The position numbers were made by a program, and so were the translations under genes. A DNA stretch of 64,000 nucleotides from Agrobacterium cavarae. GTDB lineage: Bacteria; Pseudomonadota; Alphaproteobacteria; Rhizobiales; Rhizobiaceae. Numbering within the stretch: position 1 is the first letter of the stretch; each line of letters starts with the position of its first letter. Under the pieces are notes generated by a model that had not been told where the DNA came from, searched no databases, and worked only from the letters and a program-made list of their open reading frames with translations. Below, one piece after another: positions 1 through 9,056 of the stretch. Where the stretch lies: positions 186,001 through 250,000 of the forward strand of contig NZ_SISF01000033.1 in NCBI RefSeq assembly GCF_004310285.1, written 5' to 3'.

Positions 1-2598
1 GCAGCCGTCATCTTTGCGCTTGCCGATCCCGTCATCAATCCGCGCAACAACACGCTGGCGGGAAGCGGCCCGCTGGTGCTGATCGTCGACAATAGCTGGG
101 CTGCCGCCCCGGATTGGGAGCGCCGCGTCAGAACCGCAGAAGCCTTGATCGGCGATGCGGAGCGCGCCGAGCGCCCCGTGTCTATCACCTTCACCTCGGA
201 CCGGGAACATGATGCCGAGCCTGGCACGACAGCAGCCGCACTGGAAAAGCTCGCCGCCGCCAAGCCACAACCGCTGGTCCCGGACCGTGTTCGTGCTGCC
301 GAGTCCGTCATCGAGGCGATGAACGGCACCGCGCCCGGTACACTTGCCTATATCACCGATGGCGTCGCAACACCGGAAGACCGCGCGGCACTGAGCAGCC
401 TTGCCAGCCTGCAGGCCTCCGAGTTCCGCGTGATCGAAGGCGACGGTCAGCAGGTTGCCGCGATTACCGGCGCGGAGAACGGCGCCGACACCATGACGGT
501 GTCCCTCTCTCGCCTCAGCACCAGTGGGGCGGCCAACTACACGATCAATGCGCAGGATTCCCAAGGACGTATTCTCGCCAGCGACGGCGCAAGCTTTGCG
601 CCCGGTGCCGCTGAAACCACAGCGAAGATCAATGCGCCATTCGAGCTGCGCAATGATTTCGCCCGTCTCTCTATCGACCGGCTGTCCACCGCTGGTGCGG
701 TCCATCTTCTGGATGACGGTTTCCGCCGCCGTCGCGTGGCGCTTCTTGCCGGTGAGACCGGCAATGATTTCCAGCCACTGCTCCAGCCGCTCTATTATAT
801 CAGCCGCGCCCTCCAGCCCTATGTGGATCTGGTGCCGCAGCAGCAGCCCGATCTGGCCGTCGCCATTCCAGAATTGCTGCAGACCAACCCTTCCGTCATC
901 GTCATGGCCGATATCGGCCGCTTGCCGCAGGAAACCTATGCGCCGCTCGAACGCTGGCTTTCGCGTGGCGGCACGCTGATCCGCTTTGCCGGTCCACGCC
1001 TCGCCGCCGCGCCGGCAGACGATCCGCTGGTGCCGGTGACCTTGCGCCAGGGCGAACGCGCTCTCGGCGGCGCTCTGTCCTGGGCCGAGCCTCAGCCGCT
1101 GGCGGACTTCCCCAATTTTGGTCCCTTTGCCGGAATGCCACGTGCCGAAGGCGTTCACATCAAGCGCCAGGTTCTCGCCGAACCGACGCCCGATCTTGCC
1201 GAGCGCACCTGGGCAAGCCTTGCCGATGGCACGCCGCTGGTGACCACGCGCACGGTCGATGCCGGTCGCATCGTGCTCTTCCATGTCAGCGCCGAAGCAA
1301 GCTGGTCTGACCTGCCCATCTCCGGCCACTTTGTCGAAATGCTGCGCCGGATCGTTCAGCAGTCGCAGGTCGGTGGCTCTTCGGCGTCCGCGAATGCGCC
1401 GGCCGCAGCCTTGCCGCCTTATCGCGTGTTGACCGCGACAGGCTCGCTCTCACCCGATATTGGCGCCGCCCGCCCGCTGGAAGCGCGCCCCGGTCAAGCG
1501 CCGCGCGCAAGTTTCGACAATCCGCCCGGCCTCTACGGCACGGAAACCGGCTTCGTTGCCTTGAACCTTCTGCCACCTGGGGCGACGCTTCGCCCGATCG
1601 ACACGTCACTTGCCGGCACGCCCGTCGCTACCGAAGGTCTCGTCGGCGAAGCGGCAACGTCGCTGCGCCCTGCTCTCTTCATCGCGGCTCTTCTCATGCT
1701 CTTTGCCGATAGCCTGATCATCCTTTTCATGAATGGCGCATTTTCCAAGATGCCGCGCGCGCGCTCATCTGCAGCCGCGATCCTCATTGCATCACTCGGT
1801 GCCTTCGCCCTGCTGACGCCAAATCCGGTTCATGCCAATGACGCCAAGCCGGGTGACGAGGAAATCCTCAACCGTCTCGACACCACCCATCTTGCCTATG
1901 TGAAGACCGGCGAGGATGATGTCGATCGGGTGTCCCAACAGGGCCTGCAGGGCCTGACCGAGTTCATGACCTGGCGCACGACGCTGGAACCGGGTGCGCC
2001 AGTCGGGCTCGATATCTCCAAGGACGAGCTCTCCTTTTATCCGATCATCTATTGGCCGATTTCCGCCACAGCACCCATGCCGTCGACGGCGGCCATTTCG
2101 CGCATCGATGCCTATATGCGCGCCGGCGGCACCGTACTCTTCGATACGCGAGACCAGTTTTCGTCGTTGAACAGCGGCACCAGCGCCAACGGGCAGCGGC
2201 TTCAGGAAATCCTCGCCAATGTCGATATTCCGCCGCTGGAGCCCGTGCCGCAGGATCACGTCGTTACACGCTCCTTCTATCTGCTGAAGAATTTTCCCGG
2301 CCGCTACACCGGCAGCCCGCTGTGGGTCGAGTCGCGCCAGGATGCGGCCAAGACCACCTCCGGCATTTCGTCTTCGGGCGATGGCGTATCGCCGATCATC
2401 ATTACCGGCAACGACTTTGCCGGTGCCTGGGCGGTGGATGACAATGGCGCGCCGGTTCTGCCAACCGTGCCGCCAGACGAGATGCAGCGCGAATATGCCT
2501 ACCGCGCCGGCGTCAACATCATGATGTATATGCTGACCGGAAACTATAAGGCCGATCAGGTGCATGTGCCCGATATTCTCCAGAGATTGGGGCAGTAA
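1..2598 (+). CDS. DUF4159-containing membrane protein, 5' truncated by the window edge
   Basis: The reading frame is open from base 1, so the true start and the expected N-terminal BatA-type membrane segments lie outside the window. The visible part is a long periplasmic-type region with a von Willebrand-like core (segment VLIVDNSW near base 80). Two hydrophobic stretches follow at about 1675-1735 and 1770-1815. From about base 1850 to the end there is a DUF4159 domain (LNRLDTTHLAYVKTG onward). The family is known from MoxR/DUF58/BatA gene clusters, where its biochemical role is not settled. The stop is 3 nt before the next gene, so the two are surely cotranscribed. Family call is firm, function unknown. 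Confidence 0.85.
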   Translation, partial: AAVIFALADPVINPRNNTLAGSGPLVLIVDNSWAAAPDWERRVRTAEALIGDAERAERPVSITFTSDREHDAEPGTTAAALEKLAAAKPQPLVPDRVRAAESVIEAMNGTAPGTLAYITDGVATPEDRAALSSLASLQASEFRVIEGDGQQVAAITGAENGADTMTVSLSRLSTSGAANYTINAQDSQGRILASDGASFAPGAAETTAKINAPFELRNDFARLSIDRLSTAGAVHLLDDGFRRRRVALLAGETGNDFQPLLQPLYYISRALQPYVDLVPQQQPDLAVAIPELLQTNPSVIVMADIGRLPQETYAPLERWLSRGGTLIRFAGPRLAAAPADDPLVPVTLRQGERALGGALSWAEPQPLADFPNFGPFAGMPRAEGVHIKRQVLAEPTPDLAERTWASLADGTPLVTTRTVDAGRIVLFHVSAEASWSDLPISGHFVEMLRRIVQQSQVGGSSASANAPAAALPPYRVLTATGSLSPDIGAARPLEARPGQAPRASFDNPPGLYGTETGFVALNLLPPGATLRPIDTSLAGTPVATEGLVGEAATSLRPALFIAALLMLFADSLIILFMNGAFSKMPRARSSAAAILIASLGAFALLTPNPVHANDAKPGDEEILNRLDTTHLAYVKTGEDDVDRVSQQGLQGLTEFMTWRTTLEPGAPVGLDISKDELSFYPIIYWPISATAPMPSTAAISRIDAYMRAGGTVLFDTRDQFSSLNSGTSANGQRLQEILANVDIPPLEPVPQDHVVTRSFYLLKNFPGRYTGSPLWVESRQDAAKTTSGISSSGDGVSPIIITGNDFAGAWAVDDNGAPVLPTVPPDEMQREYAYRAGVNIMMYMLTGNYKADQVHVPDILQRLGQ

Positions 2599-2601
2599 CG
2601 C

Positions 2602-4683
2602 ATGACGCTCTCATTCGCCCCCTTCCTCCCCTGGACCGTCATCGCCATTCTGGCCGCAGCCGCGCTCGTTCTGGCTGTCGCCGGTCTGCTGCGTGGCGTG
2701 CGCGGCGCATGGCTGCGCGGACTTGCGCTTGCAGCCCTTCTGCTCGCCATCGCCAATCCGCTGCTGACCAATGAGGAGCGCGAGCCGCTCTCCACGATCG
2801 TGCCGGTGATCGTCGACCGGTCGCAGAGCCAGGACGTGCAGCAGCGCACCGCGCAGACCGATCAGGCCTTGGCCAATCTCAGAGAGCGCCTTGCTCGCTT
2901 CCCCCGGATCGAGCCGCGCATCGTCGAGGTTCGCAACGACGAGAACAGCGACTCGCCCGCGACGAACCTTTTCTCGGCACTCTCGGCCTCCGTCTCGGAT
3001 GTCTCGCCCTCGCGCGTCGGCGGCGCGATCTTTCTCAGCGACGGTCAGATCCACGACATTCCCAACGCTACGCCGGATGTCGAACAGACGCTTGGCTTCA
3101 AGGCGCCGATCCATGGCCTGATCACCGGCCGCGCTGACGAATTCGATCGTCGTATCGAGGTCGTTCGCGCTCCCCGCTTCGGGATCGTCAATGAAGAGCA
3201 GCAACTCACATTGCGCGTCTTCGACGAGGGTCGCACGCAAAGCGGCACGGCGAATGTCACCATCAAGATGAACGGCCAGGAAATCGGCAATCTGCAAGCC
3301 GTGCCGGGACGCCCCATTCCCTTCACCTTCAAGGTTCCGCGCGGCGGCAACAATGTGATGGAATTCTCCGTCGCGGAGCTGCCGGGCGAAGTCACCACCG
3401 CCAACAACCGCGCCGTCCATGTCATCGAGGGTATTCGCCAGAACCTGCGTGTGCTGCTCGTCTCCGGTGAGCCGCATGCCGGTGAGCGCGCCTGGCGCAA
3501 CCTGTTGAAGTCGGACACCTCCGTAGACCTCGTTCACTTCACCATTCTGCGTCCGCCGGAAAAGCAGGATGGGACGCCGATCAATGAACTGTCGCTGATC
3601 GCTTTCCCGACGCGTGAACTCTTCGTCGAAAAGATCAACGATTTCGATCTGATCATCTTCGACCGCTACCAGCATCGCGGCGTGCTGCCGATCCTCTATT
3701 ATGATTACATCGCTCAATATGTGGAAAAGGGCGGTGCGCTCCTGATTGCCGCAGGCCCTGAACATGCGGGCCAGGATTCGATTGCGATGACGCCGCTGGA
3801 ATCGGTGCTGCCCGCCCAGCCGACCGGCCAGGTCAATCAGGGCGCCTTCTTCCCGCGCCTTTCCGAAGCCGGTAAGAAGCACCCGGTCACACGCGGCTTG
3901 GAAGGCTCTGGCGACGAGCCACCCCATTGGGGTCGCTGGTTCCGCACTGTCGGCGTGGAGCAACCCCAGGGCCAGACAGTCATGCTCGGCGCCAGCCAGG
4001 ACCCATTGCTGGTACTGAACCGCCAGGGCGAAGGCCGCGTCGCCATGCTGCTGTCCGACCAGGGCTGGCTCTGGGCGCGCGGCTTTGAAGGCGGTGGTCC
4101 GCATGTGGCGCTCTATCGCCGCATCGCCCACTGGCTGATGAAGGAGCCGGAACTTGAGGAAGAGGCCCTGACGGCGCGCGCCAATGGCCGCATGCTTGAG
4201 ATCACCCGCCAGACCATCGGCGACAATCCGGGCGACGCCACGGTCAAATTCCCCTCCGGCAAGACCGAAACGATGAACTTTACCCAAACGGACCCCGGTC
4301 TCTACAAGATCGAACGCCGCATGAACGAGACGGGTCTCTACGAAGTCTCCAACGGTGACTTCACCACACTCGTCCATGTCGGCGCAGTCGATGCGGCGGA
4401 ATTCAAGGCGATGATCTCCACCACGGATACGCTGAAGCCTCTGGCCGATGCGACAAGAGGCAGCGTCCATCGCGTGGTAGACGACGCCAATCGTGTGGTC
4501 CTGCCGGATATTCTCCCCGTGCGCGGCGAAGTTCGCGTTGCAGACAATGACCGCATGCTGATCCGCATGACGGATGAGACCGTGCTGAAGGGCGTCAACA
4601 CCCTGCCACTCTTTGCAGGCTTCGCCGGCCTCGCCGCCCTGCTGCTGGCCTTCTCTGCTCTGTGGTGGCGCGAAGGCAGATAA
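2602..4683 (+). CDS. Conserved membrane protein of the MoxR/BatA-type cluster
   Basis: A 693-residue protein with two N-terminal transmembrane helices (about residues 5-27 and 36-52) and one C-terminal helix (about 665-687). The large middle part is therefore extracytoplasmic or periplasmic. It has a VWA-like start (VPVIVDRSQS, about residue 72) and a glutamine-amidotransferase-like fold region (VLLVSGEPHAGERAW, about residue 290). The start is 3 nt after the DUF4159 gene, and the two proteins share overall architecture. Proteins of this type sit with a MoxR ATPase and a DUF58 protein, which would lie upstream of the window. No catalytic residues could be assigned, so the function is left open. 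Confidence 0.8.
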   Translation: MTLSFAPFLPWTVIAILAAAALVLAVAGLLRGVRGAWLRGLALAALLLAIANPLLTNEEREPLSTIVPVIVDRSQSQDVQQRTAQTDQALANLRERLARFPRIEPRIVEVRNDENSDSPATNLFSALSASVSDVSPSRVGGAIFLSDGQIHDIPNATPDVEQTLGFKAPIHGLITGRADEFDRRIEVVRAPRFGIVNEEQQLTLRVFDEGRTQSGTANVTIKMNGQEIGNLQAVPGRPIPFTFKVPRGGNNVMEFSVAELPGEVTTANNRAVHVIEGIRQNLRVLLVSGEPHAGERAWRNLLKSDTSVDLVHFTILRPPEKQDGTPINELSLIAFPTRELFVEKINDFDLIIFDRYQHRGVLPILYYDYIAQYVEKGGALLIAAGPEHAGQDSIAMTPLESVLPAQPTGQVNQGAFFPRLSEAGKKHPVTRGLEGSGDEPPHWGRWFRTVGVEQPQGQTVMLGASQDPLLVLNRQGEGRVAMLLSDQGWLWARGFEGGGPHVALYRRIAHWLMKEPELEEEALTARANGRMLEITRQTIGDNPGDATVKFPSGKTETMNFTQTDPGLYKIERRMNETGLYEVSNGDFTTLVHVGAVDAAEFKAMISTTDTLKPLADATRGSVHRVVDDANRVVLPDILPVRGEVRVADNDRMLIRMTDETVLKGVNTLPLFAGFAGLAALLLAFSALWWREGR

Positions 4684-4684
4684 G

Positions 4685-5122
4685 ATGCACGACAGGATCG
4701 AACTCAGCGATGGCGCGGATGAGAGCGCCACGGCCGCCATTCTCGCCGGCCTGAAAGACTACAATCTCCATCGCTTCGGCCCTGCCGATTGGAAAGAGCT
4801 GGTCATCGCGCTGAAAGACGAAGACGGCAAAGTGATCGGCGGCCTCTCCGGCCACACCGCCCGCGGCTGGCTTTATACCGCCCTTCTCTTCATTCCCGAA
4901 GACCTGCGCGGACAAGGCCTCGGCCCCAAGCTTCTTCAAATGGCAGAAGACGAAGCCCGCAAACGCGGCTGCACCGGCGCCTATATTGACACGATGAGTG
5001 CTGACGCGCTGACGCTCTACCAAAAATGCGGCTACGAGATCTTCGGCCAGATCGCAGAGTTCGGCCCGAATTACGCCATGACGTACTTGAAGAAATTGCT
5101 TCAAGACGCGAAAGTTAGCTGA
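4685..5122 (+). CDS. GNAT-family N-acetyltransferase
   Basis: A 145-residue cytoplasmic protein with a GNAT fold. The acetyl-CoA loop is visible as the segment LRGQGLGPKLLQMAEDEA (the R/Q-x-x-G-x-G/A motif), followed by the GAYIDTMSADALTLYQKCGYEIFG segment typical of the C-terminal half. I chose the ATG at 4685, one base after the upstream stop. A longer frame from 4613 would overlap the upstream gene by 70 nt and has no support. The substrate is unknown. It ends the membrane operon, but a GNAT enzyme need not share that operon's function. Confidence 0.8.
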   Translation: MHDRIELSDGADESATAAILAGLKDYNLHRFGPADWKELVIALKDEDGKVIGGLSGHTARGWLYTALLFIPEDLRGQGLGPKLLQMAEDEARKRGCTGAYIDTMSADALTLYQKCGYEIFGQIAEFGPNYAMTYLKKLLQDAKVS

Positions 5123-5167
5123 AAGCGAATTTTCTTGAAAAATTTTCGCATTTAGCTATTTTAAGTC

Positions 5168-5419
5168 ATGAAGAAAATTGCCTACAGCAAAGCGTCGATC
5201 AGAACTCTTCGTCGCCTGTCGGCAACCGAAGCAAAGCGGATTGTCGCTAAGATCGAACAATATGCGGATGATCCGACCTCTCTGACCAATAATGTCAAGG
5301 CGCTTGTGGGATCACCATACATCAGGCTTCGAGTGGGCAATTGGCGCGTCATAATGGACGACGACGGGCATATCTTGGAGATCATTCAAATCGGCCCGCG
5401 TGGCAGCGTCTATCAGTAG
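5168..5419 (+). CDS. RelE/ParE-family toxin
   Basis: An 83-residue basic protein of RelE/ParE type: N-terminal helix pair (KASIRTLRRLSATEAKRIVAKI), then LRVGNWRVIMDDD, which matches the beta-strand core carrying the conserved R-x-G-x-W/Y-R-hydrophobic pattern. Such toxins cleave mRNA on the ribosome or poison gyrase; which one cannot be read here. A possible promoter is TTGAAA at 5135-5140 with TATTTT at 5157-5162 (16 nt apart). The 5' flank and the gene are more AT-rich than their neighbours, which hints at acquisition. The antitoxin gene follows after 9 nt, a toxin-first order. Confidence 0.8.
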   Translation: MKKIAYSKASIRTLRRLSATEAKRIVAKIEQYADDPTSLTNNVKALVGSPYIRLRVGNWRVIMDDDGHILEIIQIGPRGSVYQ

Positions 5420-5428
5420 GAGTTGCAT

Positions 5429-5782
5429 ATGCAAACGATAAAGACACCCAACGGCGAAACACTCGTCATCCTACCTCTAGCGGAGTATGAGAGCTTGATC
5501 GACCAGGCAGACATTGCCGCGGCAAACAGGATCAAGGCAGACATCTCGGCCGGACGTGACGAACTTGTGCCAGCGGAAATCGTAACCCGCCTTCTTTCTG
5601 GGGAGAGTGCCGTGAAGGTATGGCGTTCTCACCGAGGACTATCGGCGAAAGACCTTGCGGCCGAGGCGGGCATCAGCGCGCCCTATCTTTCAGAGATTGA
5701 AGGCGGCAAGAAGGAAGGAAGCCTCTCCGTCATGAAGAAGATCGCCGAAGTCCTCAAGGTGGACCTCGACGATCTGACTTGA
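5429..5782 (+). CDS. XRE-family HTH antitoxin
   Basis: A 117-residue partner of the preceding toxin. The C-terminal part (about residues 62-115) is an HTH_3/XRE DNA-binding domain (LSAKDLAAEAGISAPYLSEI). The N-terminal part (about residues 1-40, with VILPLAEYESLID) resembles the Phd/YefM antitoxin dimerisation segment, so the protein looks like a hybrid of two antitoxin types. The ATG at 5429 is preferred over the upstream TTG at 5423 because AGGAG (5418-5422) lies 6 nt before it, overlapping the toxin stop. Antitoxins of this type normally repress their own operon, which is an inference here. Confidence 0.8.
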   Translation: MQTIKTPNGETLVILPLAEYESLIDQADIAAANRIKADISAGRDELVPAEIVTRLLSGESAVKVWRSHRGLSAKDLAAEAGISAPYLSEIEGGKKEGSLSVMKKIAEVLKVDLDDLT

Positions 5783-5789
5783 GGTCCGT

Positions 5790-7103
5790 TCAAGACAGGC
5801 TGACCTGCCGCGTCTCGGCATTGATCATGGTTGCGGCGATTGCCGCCAGCACCAGGAGACCTGCGAATATGCCAACTGCAAACCCAAACCCCTGAGCAAT
5901 GGCATAGCCAAGCACCGAAGGTGCCAGCAACCCGCCGAGGCGGGCCATGGCACCGGCTGCCCCCATGCCGGTGGCGCGTGATTCCGTCGGGTAGAGCTCC
6001 GGCGTATAGGCATAGAGCGCGCCCCATGTGCCGAGCAGCGCAAAGCTCATCAGGAGCAGAGATGCGGCGATGATCGTACCGGTCGTCGCGAGTGTGAAGA
6101 GCAGGCAGCCGAGCGCGGAAAGCAGGCAGAAGCCGATCAGCGTTGGCTTGCGGCCCCATTTTTCCACGCCGTAGGCAGCAAGCGCATAGCCGGGGATCTG
6201 GGCGAGTGCGACGAGGACCAGGAAGCCATAGCCGCGAACGAAGCCGAAGCCTTCACCCGCAAGTCGGGCGGGCATCCAGGTGAAGACGCCATAATAAGAG
6301 ACCGAGACCAGGAACCAGATGGCAAGGATCATGATGCTGCGCTGACGAAGAGCCGGCGAAAACAGGCCCTGCCCCTTCACAGCCTTGGACTGGGCGATGC
6401 CTGTGCCTGCATCCAGTTGCGCGCGACCATTGGTCTTCAGCATGGCATTGACCACGACTTTCGCTTCTTCCGAACGACCGCTCTTCAACAGATAGAGCGG
6501 CGATTCCGGCACGAGGAAACGCAGGCCGATGCCGATCAGCGCAGGGAATGCGGTGACGGCAAAGATGTAGCGCCATGCATCCTGGAGTTGGTAAAGGCTC
6601 GCAATCCATGCGGCAATTGCCACCACGAGCGTACCGACGGCCCAGAAGCCTTCCAGCAGAACGAGCCAGCGGCCACGGTTTTTTGCCGGCAGAAATTCCG
6701 CCATCATCGCATAATCCACCGGCAGCGTACCGCCGACAGCTGCACCCGTGAGGAAGCGCAGAACCAGAAGAATGGTGAAATCCGGTGCAAATATAGAGAG
6801 AATGCCGAAGACGGCATCGCAGGCCACGGTGACGATCAAGACCCGACGGCGACCATAACGATCCGCCATCCGACCAAAGCCGATGGCGCCAAGCAGCATG
6901 CCGAGGAAGAAGGCGGTCCCCGTCTGCAGTGCCTGCGGGACGGTAAGCCCGAACGTCGCGGCAATCGAGGCGGCGGTGAACCCCACCGCCAGCACCTGCA
7001 TGGCATCCGCCGCCCAGACCAGTCCGAAGATACCCATCAACCGGCGCTGGTAGGCACCGGCTCCTGCGCGAGCCAGCGCATCGTTCATCGTAATTGACGT
7101 CAT
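5790..7103 (-). CDS. MFS transporter, metabolite/H+ symporter type
   Basis: About 437 residues with 12 predicted hydrophobic helices. The MFS signature loop between helices 2 and 3 is GFGRMADRYGRRRVL, and a second copy-like loop (AYGVEKWGRKPTLIG) follows helix 8. Overall resemblance is to the aromatic acid or sugar-like H+ symporter subfamily (AAHS/SV2-like), but no substrate can be assigned. There are two adjacent ATGs (7106 and 7103); the second is preferred because AAGGGGG then stands 5 nt away instead of 2. It is convergent with the toxin-antitoxin pair (7 nt between stops). Confidence 0.8.
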   Translation of the reverse strand: MTSITMNDALARAGAGAYQRRLMGIFGLVWAADAMQVLAVGFTAASIAATFGLTVPQALQTGTAFFLGMLLGAIGFGRMADRYGRRRVLIVTVACDAVFGILSIFAPDFTILLVLRFLTGAAVGGTLPVDYAMMAEFLPAKNRGRWLVLLEGFWAVGTLVVAIAAWIASLYQLQDAWRYIFAVTAFPALIGIGLRFLVPESPLYLLKSGRSEEAKVVVNAMLKTNGRAQLDAGTGIAQSKAVKGQGLFSPALRQRSIMILAIWFLVSVSYYGVFTWMPARLAGEGFGFVRGYGFLVLVALAQIPGYALAAYGVEKWGRKPTLIGFCLLSALGCLLFTLATTGTIIAASLLLMSFALLGTWGALYAYTPELYPTESRATGMGAAGAMARLGGLLAPSVLGYAIAQGFGFAVGIFAGLLVLAAIAATMINAETRQVSLS

Positions 7104-7194
7104 CATCGCCCCCTTGCGACCAGAGTCGTTACCCTAGGGCAAAGTGCTACGGTCCGCTGGTAGAGACTGTCAAGGCGTTATAGCTGCGGTTGCG

Positions 7195-7761
7195 TCAACC
7201 CATGGCACGAAGAGGCAGATTAAACACAACCTCGTCCTGCGCATCCACCGCTTCGGCGTCGTCATTCCGCCAGCCAATCGTGCCTTTCAACCGAGCATGA
7301 ACATCATCCACCAAGGGCACGACGAGCACCCGGTTCATGTCGACAGGTCCTGGAAAATCGAGCGCACCATAGGCGACCTTCTCGAAGCCGAGCGGCATGT
7401 AATAGGGTGGATCGCCGATCAGGATTACCGCCTCGGAGCCCTTGCGCTTGGCAGCTGCAATCGCAATGCGCACCAGTTCACGCCCGATGCCCCTGTTCTT
7501 GTGCGAGGGCCGAACCGCCAGCGGCCCAAGCATATGGCCCTTCACCTCACCTGCGCGAACCGGCGTCATCCGCACCGAAGCGATGGTCTCGCCATCATCG
7601 GCGCAGATAAAGGAGAGCGAGCGGTCATGAGGCCCCTGCTCGCGGATACGCGCGGCAGCGCGTGTGTGCCGGCCTGGGCCGAAAGCTTCTGCATTGATAA
7701 GTTCGATAACGGCGTCGTGAGACGCGTCCTCGGTGAGGTAGACCAGTTCGTGCTTGGACAT
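7195..7761 (-). CDS. GNAT-family N-acetyltransferase, YhbS-like
   Basis: A 188-residue protein. The acetyl-CoA binding motif is LAVRPSHKNRGIGRELVRIA (about residues 80-100), and the pattern VILIGDPPYYMPLGF is characteristic of the YhbS-like group of GNAT proteins. These acetylate unknown small molecules or proteins. It is transcribed in the same direction as the MFS gene, about 90 nt upstream of it, so the two might share a transcript. There is no substrate evidence. Confidence 0.8.
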   Translation of the reverse strand: MSKHELVYLTEDASHDAVIELINAEAFGPGRHTRAAARIREQGPHDRSLSFICADDGETIASVRMTPVRAGEVKGHMLGPLAVRPSHKNRGIGRELVRIAIAAAKRKGSEAVILIGDPPYYMPLGFEKVAYGALDFPGPVDMNRVLVVPLVDDVHARLKGTIGWRNDDAEAVDAQDEVVFNLPLRAMG

Positions 7762-8051
7762 GAAGAGACCGGAACGTTGAATACGGACATGACGATATGT
7801 GACGGTGCACCTGACATTGCCTGACAGGGCAAGAAGAGCGTCAGCGTCGTCGGAGCGTCCGTGGTTCGGTCATAGGGGAGAATTTCCTCAAGATTATGAA
7901 AATCGCAGATATCAGGAAATTATGAGACGGTCCAGAACAAATGGCCCTGCGGTTGCATTCACGAAGGGAGAACGCATTGTTCATTGATGCGAGGGTTCGC
8001 TTTAACCGCTGAGCGCCTTAGGGTGAGAGAAGAAACAAAGGGAGAATGCAG

Positions 8052-9056
8052 ATGGGCAGGCTGGTCGAGGGCGTTTGGCAGGATGTGTGGTACGACACCA
8101 AGGAAACCAAGGGCCATTTTAAGCGCAGCGCTTCGCAGTTCCGCAACTGGATCACCGCCGATGGCGAGCCCGGCCCCTCCGGCAAGGGCGGCTTCAAGGC
8201 GGAGAAGGATCGCTATCACCTCTACGTCTCGCTCGCTTGTCCCTGGGCGCATCGCACCCTCATCTTCCGCAAGCTGAAGAAGCTCGACGACTATATTTCG
8301 GTTTCCGTCGTCGATCCGCTGATGCTGGAAAACGGCTGGGAGTTCAAGCCTCAGGAGGAGCGCACGCCGGGCGCGACGGAGGATCATCTCTTCGGTTCGT
8401 CGTTTCTCTGGCAGGTCTACACCAAGGCCGATCCGCACTATTCCGGCCGCGTCACCGTGCCCGTTCTTTGGGACAAGCAGCAGAACACCATCGTCTCCAA
8501 TGAGTCGGCGGAGATCATCCGCATGTTCAATAGCGCCTTCGATGCGTTGACCGGATCTGAGCTCGATTTCTATCCGGAACAAAGGCGCAGTGAAATCGAC
8601 CAGCTCAACGACCTGATCTACGACACCGTCAACAACGGCGTCTACAAGGCGGGCTTTGCCACCACGCAGGACGCCTATCAGGAAAGTGCCATCAAGGTCT
8701 TCGAAACACTCAACATCCTTGAAGAACGCCTCTCAAACCAGCGCTTTCTTCTAGGGCCTGAGCAGACGGAGGCCGACTGGCGGCTGTTCACCACGCTCGT
8801 GCGTTTCGATCCGGTCTATGTCGGCCACTTCAAATGCAACATCCGCCGCATTCACGACTACCCGAATCTCACCGGCTATCTGCGCGATCTCTTCCAGACG
8901 CCCGGCGTGCCGGAGACGGTCGATATGCGCCACATCAAGGAGCATTATTACCGCAGCCACAAGACGATCAACCCGACGGGCATCGTCCCGGTTGGACCGG
9001 AATTGGAGCTCGAAAAGGCCCATGATCGCGCAAGGTTGGCGGGAGGCTACCAGTAA
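8052..9056 (+). CDS. Glutathionyl-hydroquinone reductase (ECM4/YqjG family)
   Basis: A 334-residue Xi-class glutathione transferase. The catalytic cysteine is in the CPWAHR motif (about residue 59), inside an N-terminal thioredoxin-like domain preceded by the family-typical extension. The C-terminal all-helical domain carries QTEADWRLFTTLVRFDPVY and the HFKCN segment. These enzymes reduce glutathionyl-hydroquinones with glutathione in the cytoplasm. I chose the ATG at 8052 over the one at 8046 because GGGAG (8040-8044) is 7 nt from it and only 1 nt from the earlier one. The gene overlaps the convergent Nudix gene by 10 nt. Confidence 0.88.
   Translation: MGRLVEGVWQDVWYDTKETKGHFKRSASQFRNWITADGEPGPSGKGGFKAEKDRYHLYVSLACPWAHRTLIFRKLKKLDDYISVSVVDPLMLENGWEFKPQEERTPGATEDHLFGSSFLWQVYTKADPHYSGRVTVPVLWDKQQNTIVSNESAEIIRMFNSAFDALTGSELDFYPEQRRSEIDQLNDLIYDTVNNGVYKAGFATTQDAYQESAIKVFETLNILEERLSNQRFLLGPEQTEADWRLFTTLVRFDPVYVGHFKCNIRRIHDYPNLTGYLRDLFQTPGVPETVDMRHIKEHYYRSHKTINPTGIVPVGPELELEKAHDRARLAGGYQ

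Noticed and set aside
2611..4740. A 709-codon open frame on the minus strand opposite the second membrane-protein gene
   Set aside because: It is antisense to a well-supported protein with membrane helices and operon spacing. Long antisense frames are common in high-GC genomes with this codon pattern, and the translated product looks like no family.
7799..7987. A 62-codon plus-strand frame between the GNAT and hydroquinone reductase genes
   Set aside because: No ribosome site and no recognisable domain; the ~290-nt gap is better left empty.
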